Origin: Trichoplax adhaerens
Lineage: Eukaryota; Placozoa; Uniplacotomia; Trichoplacea; Trichoplacidae
Length of the DNA stretch: 64,000 nt
Direction of reading: 5' to 3'
Assembly: GCF_000150275.1 (NCBI RefSeq)
Contig: NW_002060947.1
Location: 4,082,335 to 4,146,334 of the forward strand
Below, one piece after another: positions 11,973 to 23,600 of this stretch. The notes beneath the pieces were generated by a model that was given only the letters and a program-made list of their open reading frames with translations, did not search any database and was not told where the DNA came from. The position numbers were made by a program, and so were the translations under genes. The stretch's first letter is position 1, and the number at the start of each line of letters is the position of its first letter.

Positions 11973-13604
11973 TTTAAAAACTTGCAAGATAGATTATACG
12001 GTTTTTATATCTACTTATTGAAGCTGTAAAGGTATCAAAATTTATAGATATTAATACTGTAGACGAAATCGGCAACAACAAGATGTCACTACACTTCTTA
12101 AAACAATGTATTGCTAAGAATAATACTAGGCCCGGCAGCTCAGCAATTGTCAATCTAACAACATATAGCCTTAGGAGCTATGCTTTCGTTAGCTTCAATC
12201 GGGGATCTTCTGTAAATTTATTTTGTTTTTAATTTCTTGCATCGCAATACTCGCATATATGAAGCTATAAGCGGTGGAAAGAAAATTCGAATAAAATAAT
12301 TTATCCGATAACAGTACAACATTGACATGCTCGGTAATTATATATAAGAGATCGGTCAATGTATACTGTACATTGCCCGTAACATATATGTAATAAGTTA
12401 TAATTGATTTCCGTTAATTTACTCAGAATAGTTACTTTAGTGCTTTTGCTATAACCAAAAATTATGTTGCTTGACGTCTTAAAAGCTTCAATTTTGTATA
12501 AACTGTCAACGCAAAGTATGTATATCATTTGAAAACTTCAAGGTATCACACACTGTATACACTTCCTTCTTTCTATCAAATCAGTGTATTTTAAAAGATT
12601 AAATTTGAAACCACAAATTTCATCGTATCGACGTATGTATTATAATAAAATGATAAGTTTTATATCACACCAATGTTCAGGCGCACTATTATTCTTGTAC
12701 TACCGTCGAATACTTCATAGAACTCTAGCTATTTTTAATGGCACAAGTTGGAACGCTACGAGCAGTCGATATCCAACATTAAAATGAATTGTGATTAATA
12801 CGATCATACCCTAAAGTCTACTACCGGATTAAGGAAAATTTTCTATATCAGACTCAGAGTAAGGAATCGATAGAACGCCACACTATACTACAGTTAATTG
12901 CCAGTAATTCATCACGTGGCAGACGAAACATATGAATTTGCGATTGCTCGATATTAACGCTATAATACCATTATGGTGTTAAAAACATTCAAAGTCTTGC
13001 AAGTACACCTGATCAAGGTTCAGAGTTAGAAGTACTAATAATTACAGGACAGCTAATTAGAGTATATAACCAATGCAATTCATCTTTCGGTAAGCTAAAA
13101 TACGCATTCCAAACACTATTTAACCTTGTCAAAGGACAACAATTAATCATGAATTATTACTAAAGTATCCATTTATAAAATTTGTATACATCTAGGCATA
13201 TTATTTAACTTAGTATGTTACTGATACATGTCTTTGCACGAAAATTTTGGTAATACATAGAGGTATTCCGCTAACATTGACATGATGACAGGAATCAAAA
13301 TTTTTTGTTACAAATTTGGGTATTCTACATCGGCTGCGTTATATAAAATCATATTTTCCTATTGATACTTTTAATATGCAAGTATGTTACGTCGTAGTAA
13401 GGAATTCATCCATAGTTCTATTTCAAGCAATATAGAAATAATACCATAGTACAATATTAGAAACAAAATCAGCTCTTGATATTTTATGTCGTTATCCTAC
13501 AGTAAGTATTGCATAATAATCATCGCAAGTTTGATAGCTTACTAAGTATTTTCAATCATATAAGGTAAAATAATGTAAGGTAGTAATTTAATAGATATCG
13601 TCGT
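11973..13604. other. Intergenic, between convergent NDUFAF4 and NUS1
   Basis: About 1.6 kb of AT-rich sequence between two 3' ends. No motif-bearing open frame, no tandem repeat and no GTAC island beyond one short TATACTGTACA near 12361. I see nothing functional apart from the expected 3'UTRs. Confidence 0.55.
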
Positions 13605-16264
13605 TTATTTTCCAAATCTTTGCTGGCAATTGGAGTAATCCCTTATAACGTTTAAGAATAAGCTATACGGCAGATTCCAATGCGATAGTAAAGACCTATA
13701 ATGAAATATCAGTACATCAACGATCGATTCATAACAGGCTATAACAACTTAAATAATCATATCCTTACATCGCGGTTACTTCTAGCATTGCTAAACTTAC
13801 GTTATTTCGGTCAGCCTAATTTGCCAAGGCAAAAAGCCCAACATAGAATCAATATCACCAAATTTTATTACCAGTTCAGGATCCGGAAATCCATGCGTGG
13901 CTATATTACGCATTCAATTAATTGATGCAAACATCAAGAAGACAAAAAGAAGATTGACATCTTTTCTAGCTATTACATAAATTTAAATCAACATCTTTGA
14001 TACTAGGCTTCAATCATTTTCACTATACCTAATTTACGCTAACGGCAGTACAATGCATACTAATTTAAGCACAACTGCACAAGGATACAATCAATATACG
14101 AGTTAGTGATGCTCAAAGCAAATCACATACGTTTACAACAAAATGCAAAATCATATTTGCAATTATCCTTTATACAACTGCCTACCATAGGCTGAATAGA
14201 GAATGATGTCACTTGATACAGGAGACAGTCTGTTCATTTTACTTACCATGCAAAGTAGACGTAACCCTGTCAATTTCTTGATCAGTGACTGTAGCGTGAT
14301 AAAAATTAGAGTCAGAGCATAACTTTTGGGCAGCTGTGACAATATCTTGACGTCCATCTGAATTTGATAGGAAGTTTAGGCGAATTGGTTTGGAATATCC
14401 TAAAATTTTTTCGTCGATCGTTACCAATAGAAATGTATAGTAATAGCATTAATTAGATAGAATCTTTTTTATTCAACTTGATCACCTGTATTTAAAAATT
14501 CTATCAAAATATCATTATCGTAGAAAGTAGATACTTTAACTACTAATTGTTGTAAGAATCCAACATGTCAAATAATCATACAGTATCAGAGTATCATATC
14601 CTGCCATAATGATGCTTACAGTAAGACAGAAACAATCTAGCCGTAGTTAATGAAGGGTACCATTCTATCTTATTAACTATCAACATAGCATACATGTCTC
14701 ATATTTGTAATATTTATGTACACTATCTTAAATGACTATTTTCCGATTGTTGGTACTCACAACATTTACACAACATGACGTACAATTTACGAAATTATGA
14801 ACAAACCTGGTATGCTAATATTAGCCAATGCTATGCCGTTACGACAACTTAAGACCATTTTCGTCTTCTCTTTACTTAGTAAGAGGTTATAATAATTAGT
14901 TACCTCTTGATTAATTTTGTGTCTCATCTCTTTCAACCAACCTGAAGAAAACGATGATAGCTCAATCAATAAGACGTAATTGTATTATGCTAGACAGGCT
15001 CTTTTGACAAAATTACTATACATCTCAATAACAGTTTTAGCATATGATGAACTTTAAACTATATCAACAGTGGAATAGAAAGCCAAGATATAATTTATAA
15101 CAGGGTACTAGCGTCCGTTATTGAATAAGAATTGAAGTCATATTGTACAAGTTGAGTTCTCTCTACTTAGGTAATTCATTAATTGTAATTAATAGCAGCA
15201 ATACACATGGCTAGATTTACAACTATTCAACGTCTGAAAGTTGCACTATTATCAACACTGATTTTAACTTTTAGTCTGTACATAAGAGTATACTGTACTG
15301 TACGTACTACAGTCTATTTAATTTAATTATTAAGCAAATCAGATCTGTTGACTCTATCAGATACTTCAACATCCTGTCTCATGATATCTAAGTTATAATA
15401 TTACTTATTTACACTCAAAGAATAATATCGTGCCTAAGCGTAGATATAACATTTTTAGACTTTGGCATTAGTCACTTATTTTGGGCAGTTTGTAAGTACA
15501 GCAATGTAGACGCACTAGACAGTACATTGTAGTTTTACCATGGAATATGTTAATAATACAAATTTGCTTGGGTAGTCCATATAAATACTGTACATAGCAA
15601 TTACTGCAGAGTAGCAAGTCAACAGTCGCACCATATCAGGAATACAACAGTCATGATGATCTAATTGGCATGCAAGTAAGACATGCACTACCGTCAATTT
15701 TTCAATTAGCAGGAGATTGCTTGTACGGTCTACGAATACGCGTGTACAATTATGATCATCACTTGCAATCCATTGCATGCCAACAGTTTTAAAAGTAACT
15801 CAATTTTGAAATTGTATGATGTTGATGCAGTAAGATTAATGAAACGATTTAAAAAGAGTACTTTGAATGTATTTGTATTGTTACAGGAAGTAATCAGGCA
15901 GAACCGCATGTGATTGCGTTGATGATGACCTAGAATGAGCGAAGAAAATATTCTCACCTTTCTGATCAAATAATGTAACACATGGTATGCCTATTCCAAT
16001 AGACCAAACAATGACTTTGGCGATATCTTTACAACTGATGCTATCTTCAACAACAACTAATCCAATATGAGCAGGAATTTGCTTCATCCGTTTGCTATCT
16101 CTATGTATAGAACTAAGGTCGATCAGGCTACCAGGATTTTGAATAAAATTCATGGCAACGATGGATTTGGTTGTAATCACCACCTTGTCCCATACGCTAA
16201 ACAGCCATATCCTCAGTCGTATTAATGTATGTAGTAAATACAGTATATTCGTGTATAAAGACAT
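13605..16264 (-). CDS. NUS1: NUS1 / Nogo-B receptor, cis-prenyltransferase accessory subunit
   Basis: Five exons in phase: 16264-15958, 14941-14807, 14399-14247, 13900-13801 and 13695-13605, total about 261 residues (human 293). The N-terminus [20 protein letters not shown] is a hydrophobic membrane anchor like that of human NUS1. [12 protein letters not shown] and [13 protein letters not shown] match the start of the inactive prenyltransferase fold; [40 protein letters not shown] and the C-terminus NCQQRFGK match the human protein through its end. The C-terminal RxG motif needed for cis-prenyltransferase activity is intact (RFG). With DHDDS it makes the dolichol backbone at the ER. The human middle loop is partly shortened. 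Exon 2 is the least conserved but keeps phase and splice signals. Confidence 0.92.
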
Positions 16265-17018
16265 TAATTTACTTACGACACTACGGTGGGATTAATCTAA
16301 AAGTATCAATCAATCAATCAACCGAAAGCATCTTGCAACAGTTTACAGATTACACTGAATGCCAGCAAGGAAAGCAAGCTTGCAATCGACAAGACGCCAT
16401 TTCTCCAACTCTGGTGTTTTGCGCGAGCTGTCAGCTCTGTAGTTGGTCGTTGGTACCGTACCGCGTTCCAGGGTGGTACAATGTACAGTACTAATTTGGG
16501 AGTACTGTACACTGTACACTGTAGGTCTTCTTTGTGTAGTCTACTGTATAGACTGTCTGTACTGCGCAGTAACGGTTGGCCTTGAGGTGTGACAATTTGG
16601 GACAGTCCGCGGAGTGGATCGTGGACGGAACGGAACGGGAAGGTACGGTACCATTTTACGTGTCAGCGTGTCATTGAACTGAACAATCTTCGGACTACGA
16701 TCAGACAGACACCGGCAAGATGCTGATGGAGTCACTGCAAATGGAATAGTATGGCGAATTCATTCATTGTAATTAAATCATTTGACTGTGAAATCAAAAA
16801 TGCTTTCATTTATGCAATCGAATTGATTCTATAAACATGAATATAGGCAGAATCAGTTCAAATGAAATGAAATCACTTCCAACTTGGTCCCAACTTTCAT
16901 CGTCCATGCAAAAACTCGCTAATCAACTTGAAGTACTGTATACTGTACACTGTGCTGTCGTGCATGTCTAGACCTGACTCAATTTACCCTTCCATTTGTG
17001 CCAATGTCCAGTACAAGT

Positions 17019-17211
17019 CTGATTCTTTTCAATGGCACCCTGAAAAGATATAATTGTGTAAGTTAAATCAGGCCCAAACTAGAGAAATTCTATAGGTAAT
17101 TGTAGCCTAATCACTCAGTCTTGCTCATTTGACGGATATATATTATACAGGAATTTCAACGGAATACAACTTTGATTTTTGAACCAAGGGGTGACATCTA
17201 AAATAATCAGT
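17019..17211 (-). repeat. Dispersed repeat of about 190 bp, copy 2
   Basis: Reverse-complement relative of 8316-8497. Shared blocks, in order on this strand, are the GGCACCCTGAAAAGA end, TAAATCAGGCCCAAACTAG, CAGGAATTTCAACGGAATAC, CTTTGATTTTTGAACCAAG and AAAATAATCAG. The last block leads directly into the GTAC-rich tandem array at 17186, mirroring the flank of copy 1. Confidence 0.75.
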
Positions 17212-17690
17212 GTACAGTACAGTGTATAACACTGTAACTCGTATCATTTCTGCCCCATGGACTGTCCAGTGTCCAGCGTCCGTCGTGTACAGCGTACAGT
17301 GGTATAGTGATATACTGTTGTAGCAACTGGAGACTGGCCAGCCAAAAAGTCTTCAAGGGGTGACATCTAAAATAATCAGTGTACAGTACAGTGTATAACA
17401 CTGTAACTCGTATCATTTCTGCCCCATGGACTGTCCAGTGTCCAGCGTCCGTCGTGTACCGCGTACAGTGGTATAGTGATATACTGTAGTAACTGGAGAC
17501 TGGCCAGCCAAAAAGTCTTCAAGGGGTGACATCTAAAATAATCAGTGTACAGTACAGTGTATACCACGGTAACTCGTATCATTTCTGCCCCATGGACTGT
17601 CCAGTGTCCAGCGTCCGTCGTGTACAGCGTACAGTGGTATAGTGATATACAGTACTGTAGTAACTGGAGACTGGCCAGCCAAAAGGTCTT
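17186..17690 (+). repeat. Tandem array, three units of about 168 bp
   Basis: Three near-identical units start at 17186, 17355 and 17521 (steps of 169 and 166). Each begins AAGGGGTGACATCTAAAATA, has GTGTACAGTACAGTG, the unique CCCCATGGACTGTCCAGTG and CGTCCGTCGTGTAC blocks, and ends CTGGCCAGCCAAAA(A)GTCTTC. The first 25 bases or so of each unit are the end of the dispersed repeat, so the array looks like local amplification that started at the repeat edge. Long open frames on the minus strand here only reflect the repeat length being near a multiple of three. Confidence 0.9.
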
Positions 17691-17780
17691 CAAGGTCTGA
17701 GCTATTCCAGGATTCCTGCAGCGTGCACAAGTTGTTCGCATCTTATTTCTAGTCCATAGCTGCTGCCTACTGCTACTAGC

Positions 17781-20166
17781 ATGGCGTCTTTCGAAAAAGC
17801 TGCTAAAGCTGGTCAGAGAATACATCGAGAAAGAGATCAAGTACTCTTTTTATTTGTTGCATGCGTTCATAGTTGAATTTCATGCAGTTGTACTACTTTC
17901 AAGTGAGAATGTCGTTGCAATGCTATTTTTTTTCACTTGCAATAATTTAGCCAAGTGAGAGACGAAAGTTTGGACACTTAGAGAAGCATAAGGATTATCT
18001 TCTTAGAGCAAGGTGAAATCATACCACCAAACATCAGCCATAATTAAAATACTCTTATTTTCAATATCTTACAATTAATCTAGCAAGTTATGACTAGTAA
18101 AGGTAGCTCACTTAAGCAATTATACTGTGTCTCTTTTTAGAAATTATCAAAAAAAAAAAGAGCAACTGAAAAAATTGCAAATACAGGTTAGTGCGTAGAA
18201 ATCACAAGCTAATCGATTTCAGCAAAGTATAAATATCCCTCTAATGAAAACGATATTGCTCACCTTCAAATGAATTACTATTCATTATACCTACAATGTA
18301 TTGCTAATTATTACATTATAAACGGTGATATCTCTGTTAGCCAAGCGACAGAACTTTCAGCTAGTTATCCATATTCTATTAAGTCAAAGTGTTATGATTT
18401 ATCTTAGGCTCGTGATAAAAATCCAGATGAATTCCATTTTGGTATGATCAACGACCGCGTTATCGTAAGTTAATGAATTACCTTGTGAGATACTACCGTA
18501 TACAATATGCCTGCTTGAATTTATGATAATGATAAGGTGTAGCTAATAGAATTATTATTATTATTGGAAATACGTACTTATAAGTACATTTATACAGCAT
18601 GTAGCCTACAGCACGGTATATTATTAAATTATGTCATTATTGGCATACTGTATACCAGCAACGCCTGCCCTGCTCAGTGTTCACTTTGATCCGACACTAA
18701 CTGTAAAGTGTCAACCTAGTCCTTTTGCTAATATTATTTTGTATTACATACGATAGAACAATTGCAACTTTCGCTTCAAGGTGGTGTAATTTTAATATAA
18801 CTTGACTTCAAAACAACTGCATTGAAGTTCATAAATTTCTCAATTTGCTGTTAACATAAATCTCAGATCGCCCTATTGAGCGATAGCTTCAGTAAAGATT
18901 CTCGGCGTTTTATCTACAGTTGTGCAGTTTTGACATAATAAATCAGCACTTGTAGCATGATAGACTTACGTATATTCTAACACAAATTCTTCGTATAATA
19001 TTCATTTGCCCTTGAGCATCGCTACTAACATCGATGCAAAGAAGTTTTTCTTATCGACCATACTAGATATCGCTAAATTAATGACGGATACTGTAGACAC
19101 TGTAATCGAGATTAGATAGGAGCTAAGGCAATATGTTATTTATATCCTATTAACAGGGCGGAAAACATGTCATTGCCAAGGATAATAATAAGCAACGACC
19201 TTTCAAGTACCGGAAAGCTCAAGTTGTAGAAATGCGACGAATTAAGACCAGAGAACTACGTGCAATCTTGTTAGAAAGCGCTGACCAAAAAAAGGTTGCA
19301 ATAATATCTGTAATAATCGACGAGATTGTAGTACAATCATCGTACTATAGCATAGATGATTAAATTAAAATTATATTGCCAAATCATGCATACACTCTTT
19401 TGGATGATTATGCGAATAAAATGCTGCAAAATTATTCTACAACTCTACTAATTTATAGTGTAATATAAACACGGTCTCTGACATCAACACTATTGATAAA
19501 AAGAAATCTTATTAATATTGCCTCAAAGAAGTGTAAACCAATTTGTAATCACTGATATTTAAATGCTAGTATCACCTTATACATTTTAACAATTTGTGTT
19601 TATAATAGACTATTGAAAAATTGCAGTGTAGTCTTAGCCTTTACGAAAACAAAACAGGATTTAAAAAATCAAATTCTCATCTTAGATTTTACGAGACAAC
19701 TGATGAAAGTAAGTGATATTCCTAATTATTCCTTGTTCACCTATAATACACCCATTTAAGCAATTTCTATTTTCATTACTATCATTCATTTGCAAATCTA
19801 GAAAAAGAATTAATGAATTCTCAAGATAGCACAAAAGATGAGATCAAGTTGAACGCTAAAGTATAACCACTTAAGATCATTTTATCAAATTCGTTTCAAC
19901 TTAATTTATTAAATTATGTATTATATTTGTTAAAATAGAATACCAAATTAAGTCATTATAAGAAACAGTTACAGGCTAGATTAAATCGATTACAAGAACT
20001 TCAAAAAGCGGAGCGTCAGCTACAATCTGAAATTTTACAAATGGTACGTATTATTGCTACTCTATGCAATCAGCGGTAAAAACTGATCATAGTTTTCAAT
20101 TATTTATTAATTATAATTACGATTATCAAGGGTCAATCTGCTAAGAAGAAGATGGTGAAAACGTAA
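17781..20166 (+). CDS. UTP11: U3 snoRNA-associated protein UTP11
   Basis: Nine short exons, all GT-AG and in phase: 17781-17840, 17951-18012, 18141-18186, 18408-18464, 19157-19294, 19609-19708, 19802-19860, 19939-20043 and 20131-20166; total about 220 residues (human 253). The N-terminus MASFEKAAKAGQRIHRER, then RKFGHLEKHKDYLLRA, ARDKNPDEFHFGMINDR, GGKHVIAKD, VVEMRRIKTRELRAI and TIEKLQCSL follow human UTP11 block by block (FRKAAKSRQREHRERSQ, LGLLEKKKDYKLRA, EKNPDEFYYKM). The C-terminal part is a basic coiled coil (YKKQLQARLNRLQELQKAE) ending AKKKMVKT. It is a nucleolar component of the small-subunit processome needed for 18S rRNA maturation. The human segment with the second part of the coiled coil is shorter here. 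AATAAA follows near 20231. Confidence 0.93.
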
Positions 20167-20606
20167 ATATATTCGAGTAAATCACTTGTAGCATGGCTAC
20201 GACTTTGTACATACTGATGGATGATGGTATAAATAAACTTTACCTACTATAAACTTAATTATATCAAGTTTATTAATATCAGACAATTTATTACAGTACT
20301 CATTGTTTTTTAATGAGTAATTCAACTTCGCCATGCTAGGCATACTTACCAGCCAGTTATAGTTCATACCGATAATATGTTACCAGTACCATCAATAAAT
20401 TGGTAAGGCCATTACCGAAAACCTTATTACTGTATAAAAATATTACGTAATACACTATAGAACAAACTTAATTATCAATGAAATATCATCAGCAATCCTT
20501 GTTTTTTATCTATATAACTTAATAGAATATATATATTTCAATACCAATACAAGTAAATGTGTGTTTGAAAATCCATTAAGCGATAAAATTGTCGTATACA
20601 GTGCTA

Positions 20607-23600
20607 CTAAGCTAAATAAATAAATGTATTTAAATCTTGTTCGTCCCGCTTAATATAGTTTTCTTCTATCAGCTTTTCCAATTGATCTTTTACGACTGCT
20701 TTTTGCGGAAAAAACATATTTTTAAGTACATTCACGAGCTCTGTCTGTAGCTGACCAAAACGAAGTCTTTTCCTCATCTTCATAATCTTAATGATAGCTT
20801 CCTAAATCAACACAACCGTGTAAGTTGGTAACGCTCTTATCTGCAAATCGAAATTAGTGACAAAGTATAGCAACTAAGTTCTAATCAAACATTACCCACA
20901 TTACCGGCTATACCTGTGTTCGAAGCATTCGTAAACTAGCAATTTCTTTATTTTCTTCTTCGTTACCCTTTTCTGGCGCTAGCTGTAATCGCCCAATTAA
21001 GGTAACTTTACCCCTTTTTTGTATTTTTCCAGATTTACTCCTGTTTTGAAAATATTAAAAAGAATTTCATTTATCTCACACTGACGTCATCCATTACGCT
21101 TTAACTCATAACTACAAAAATTAAAGTCCTAATTTATCATGCAGCAGCAGCGCTAAAGAATACTGTAACATAGATGTATATTTTCTCTGCATACTGTTTT
21201 TAACTCATTTTATGCACTGAATTAATCTTACATGCAACATAAATTATTGATCAATAACAATTATTTAAAACAATCTAAATCCTTTCAACAAACAAATTGC
21301 AAGTATTGACTAACACAATATTAAAATCACGATTAATCCTGAAAATTGATTGATGGGTATATTCTCGAAATGATTGCACAGATGGATTGACAAGTAAAAT
21401 CTGGTACTTCATTTTGGAATTGTTAGTCAGTGACTATAATCAAGATATGTTCATATTGCAGATTAATGGTATTATAAGTGGATATCCGTATTAATAATTA
21501 TTATAATAAAGGAAGTTAACTGTTCTCAATCAACATCATCAAATTACTAAAAAAATCCAACAATCCTTTCATACATAATCTTTACTTAAGACATAAATTT
21601 TATAATATAGACTTACAAATAATGTTTTACGAAGTTCTGATTCATTCAATCCTGTTGCAATCCTAAAAGTTTATTATTTTTTATAATATCGCAATTAATA
21701 ATGATATGTTCAACAGCAATAAAGTAGAAGAGCTAGCTAGATAGGCAGTGTTGCCTTTTTTGTAATATGATTTTTATAGTCTAATACAAAATGAACTTTT
21801 TTAACTACGATACGAGTATAACATGTAGGATTTCATACCGTAGACTATCGAGCGAGATTTCATCACTTGGTCTCAAATTCCAAGCAAAGAGGACCGACAT
21901 CTGGAAAGTTGTCACTTCTAAATCGTACTTACCATAGTTAGTCGCAAATGTGATCTTATTACAGAAGGAATACAAACAAAAATTCAATTATACGGCTTAA
22001 AATAAGCTGACTATTATTTTAGTCTCATAAATAAAGCAAATTCCTAACAATTTTTGATAATTTGTTGAGCTGATACTAACAGTGCCGCTGGAATATAAAT
22101 GGTGCCACTGTAATTTCCGAGTGGTGTATTTTTGATGATAAAAGCCTTCAATCTCCTTAATATATTCCGCTAACTAGTAGAAATTTATAAAGAATTATTC
22201 AAGTTACTAAAGGAAATTGAAATATAAGACGCATACATAGAATTAAATTAAGCCAGGTAAAGACAAAGAAAACTGTTCGTACAGAATTATATTATCTCTA
22301 GAGTACTGTCATCACTCATAATTTATAATTCGAAACGAGATAAGAAAGCATTTTGGCTATTAATTAAAATATGTAAAAATTGCTATAAAAGGTTTTGATG
22401 ATAATTCTTTCTAACGATAAAATCGTATAGTATAGTATTAATTAAATAATCAAAAACAAACAAATCAAAGAAAAAATAAAATAAACATTAGAGTAAAGGA
22501 TTACTTCGGATGGAAGTGATACGTTAGTATTCTCTGATCCTCGAGACCAAGCTGCTGCACTTAGAATTTTGGCATTAATGGTATCTTGACATAGTAAGGT
22601 ATAGCATTATCAAAACATGTCAATAGAAATATTATAATTATTATAATAATGTAAGTATACAATATTTTACCAGATGCCTCTTTACTCCTAGCTTCTTTAA
22701 AGAGATTGTTTACATCATGGCTAATATGAATATCATGAAACATCTTTGCTAATTTATTGATAAATTCAACGGGCATTTCTATATTCTATGTAAGCAATAA
22801 ATGAATATTACAATTACCATAGGCTAATAACAATAACACCCTACTATTTTTCTGTGAATATCTAACAAAAGTATAATTTATGAATCACTAAAAGTGCAGA
22901 TCAGCATTTTGATGTACCCTTAACCATTCGATCATATTCTCTTCCATCTCTTGGTCAGCTGTAATATCTAGGAGAAGCCTTTTCATGAGATGGACCTTGT
23001 AATATCTGAAGAACAAGTTACGAGCAATTAAGTTCATGTCGAATCATAACCAAATATGAAATATTCATACCTCATAAAAACGTCCTTATTTTGAACGTAT
23101 TTCAATAACAGAAGCTATAGCAAAGAGCAGCAAAGAATACAATGAGAAGTCGAGTAACTTCAATAAGGACTTTTAGAAATATAACATCTGCACGAAATTT
23201 TATGAAATTTTCGCTCATATTCTACATTGTATCCGAATGGAAATAACGTGATCAAGCTATCATACCGCATCTTTTAGACGTCTTTCTATCTCCCCAGATG
23301 TCAACTTTTTATTTACGTTAGTTTTACGTAACAGTAAGTCACAATAGCCTGCTAATAGCTCAGGGCACCTGGACTCCGGTTCAAGCTTACCCATGCTATT
23401 GGATCAGAAATATTACGTGTGATGTTATATTTTACGAATAGAAGGACTGACAGCTAAAATATATAAAAATTTAACAGCCAAAACAATAATAGTTGTAGAT
23501 ATTACACAAGTGCATAAGGCATATTTATATTTACAATACATGCACAAATAATCACCCTTTGATCTTTGTTGGAATATTTATAGAGAAAATAGTCCGATCA

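Larger units (their letters stand above)
16265..17780. other. Divergent promoter interval NUS1/UTP11, repeat-rich
   Basis: About 1.5 kb between the start codons of two divergent genes. It is richer in G+C than its surroundings near 16380-16740 and includes several GTAC/GTACC palindromes (16480-16525, 16640-16655). It then holds the second dispersed repeat copy and a three-unit tandem array (listed separately). No gene supported. Confidence 0.6.

Noticed and set aside
17207..17840. Minus-strand frames up to 154 codons with internal protein repeats
   Set aside because: They arise from the 168-bp tandem array, whose period is close to a multiple of three, and they overlap UTP11 exon 1 on the other strand.
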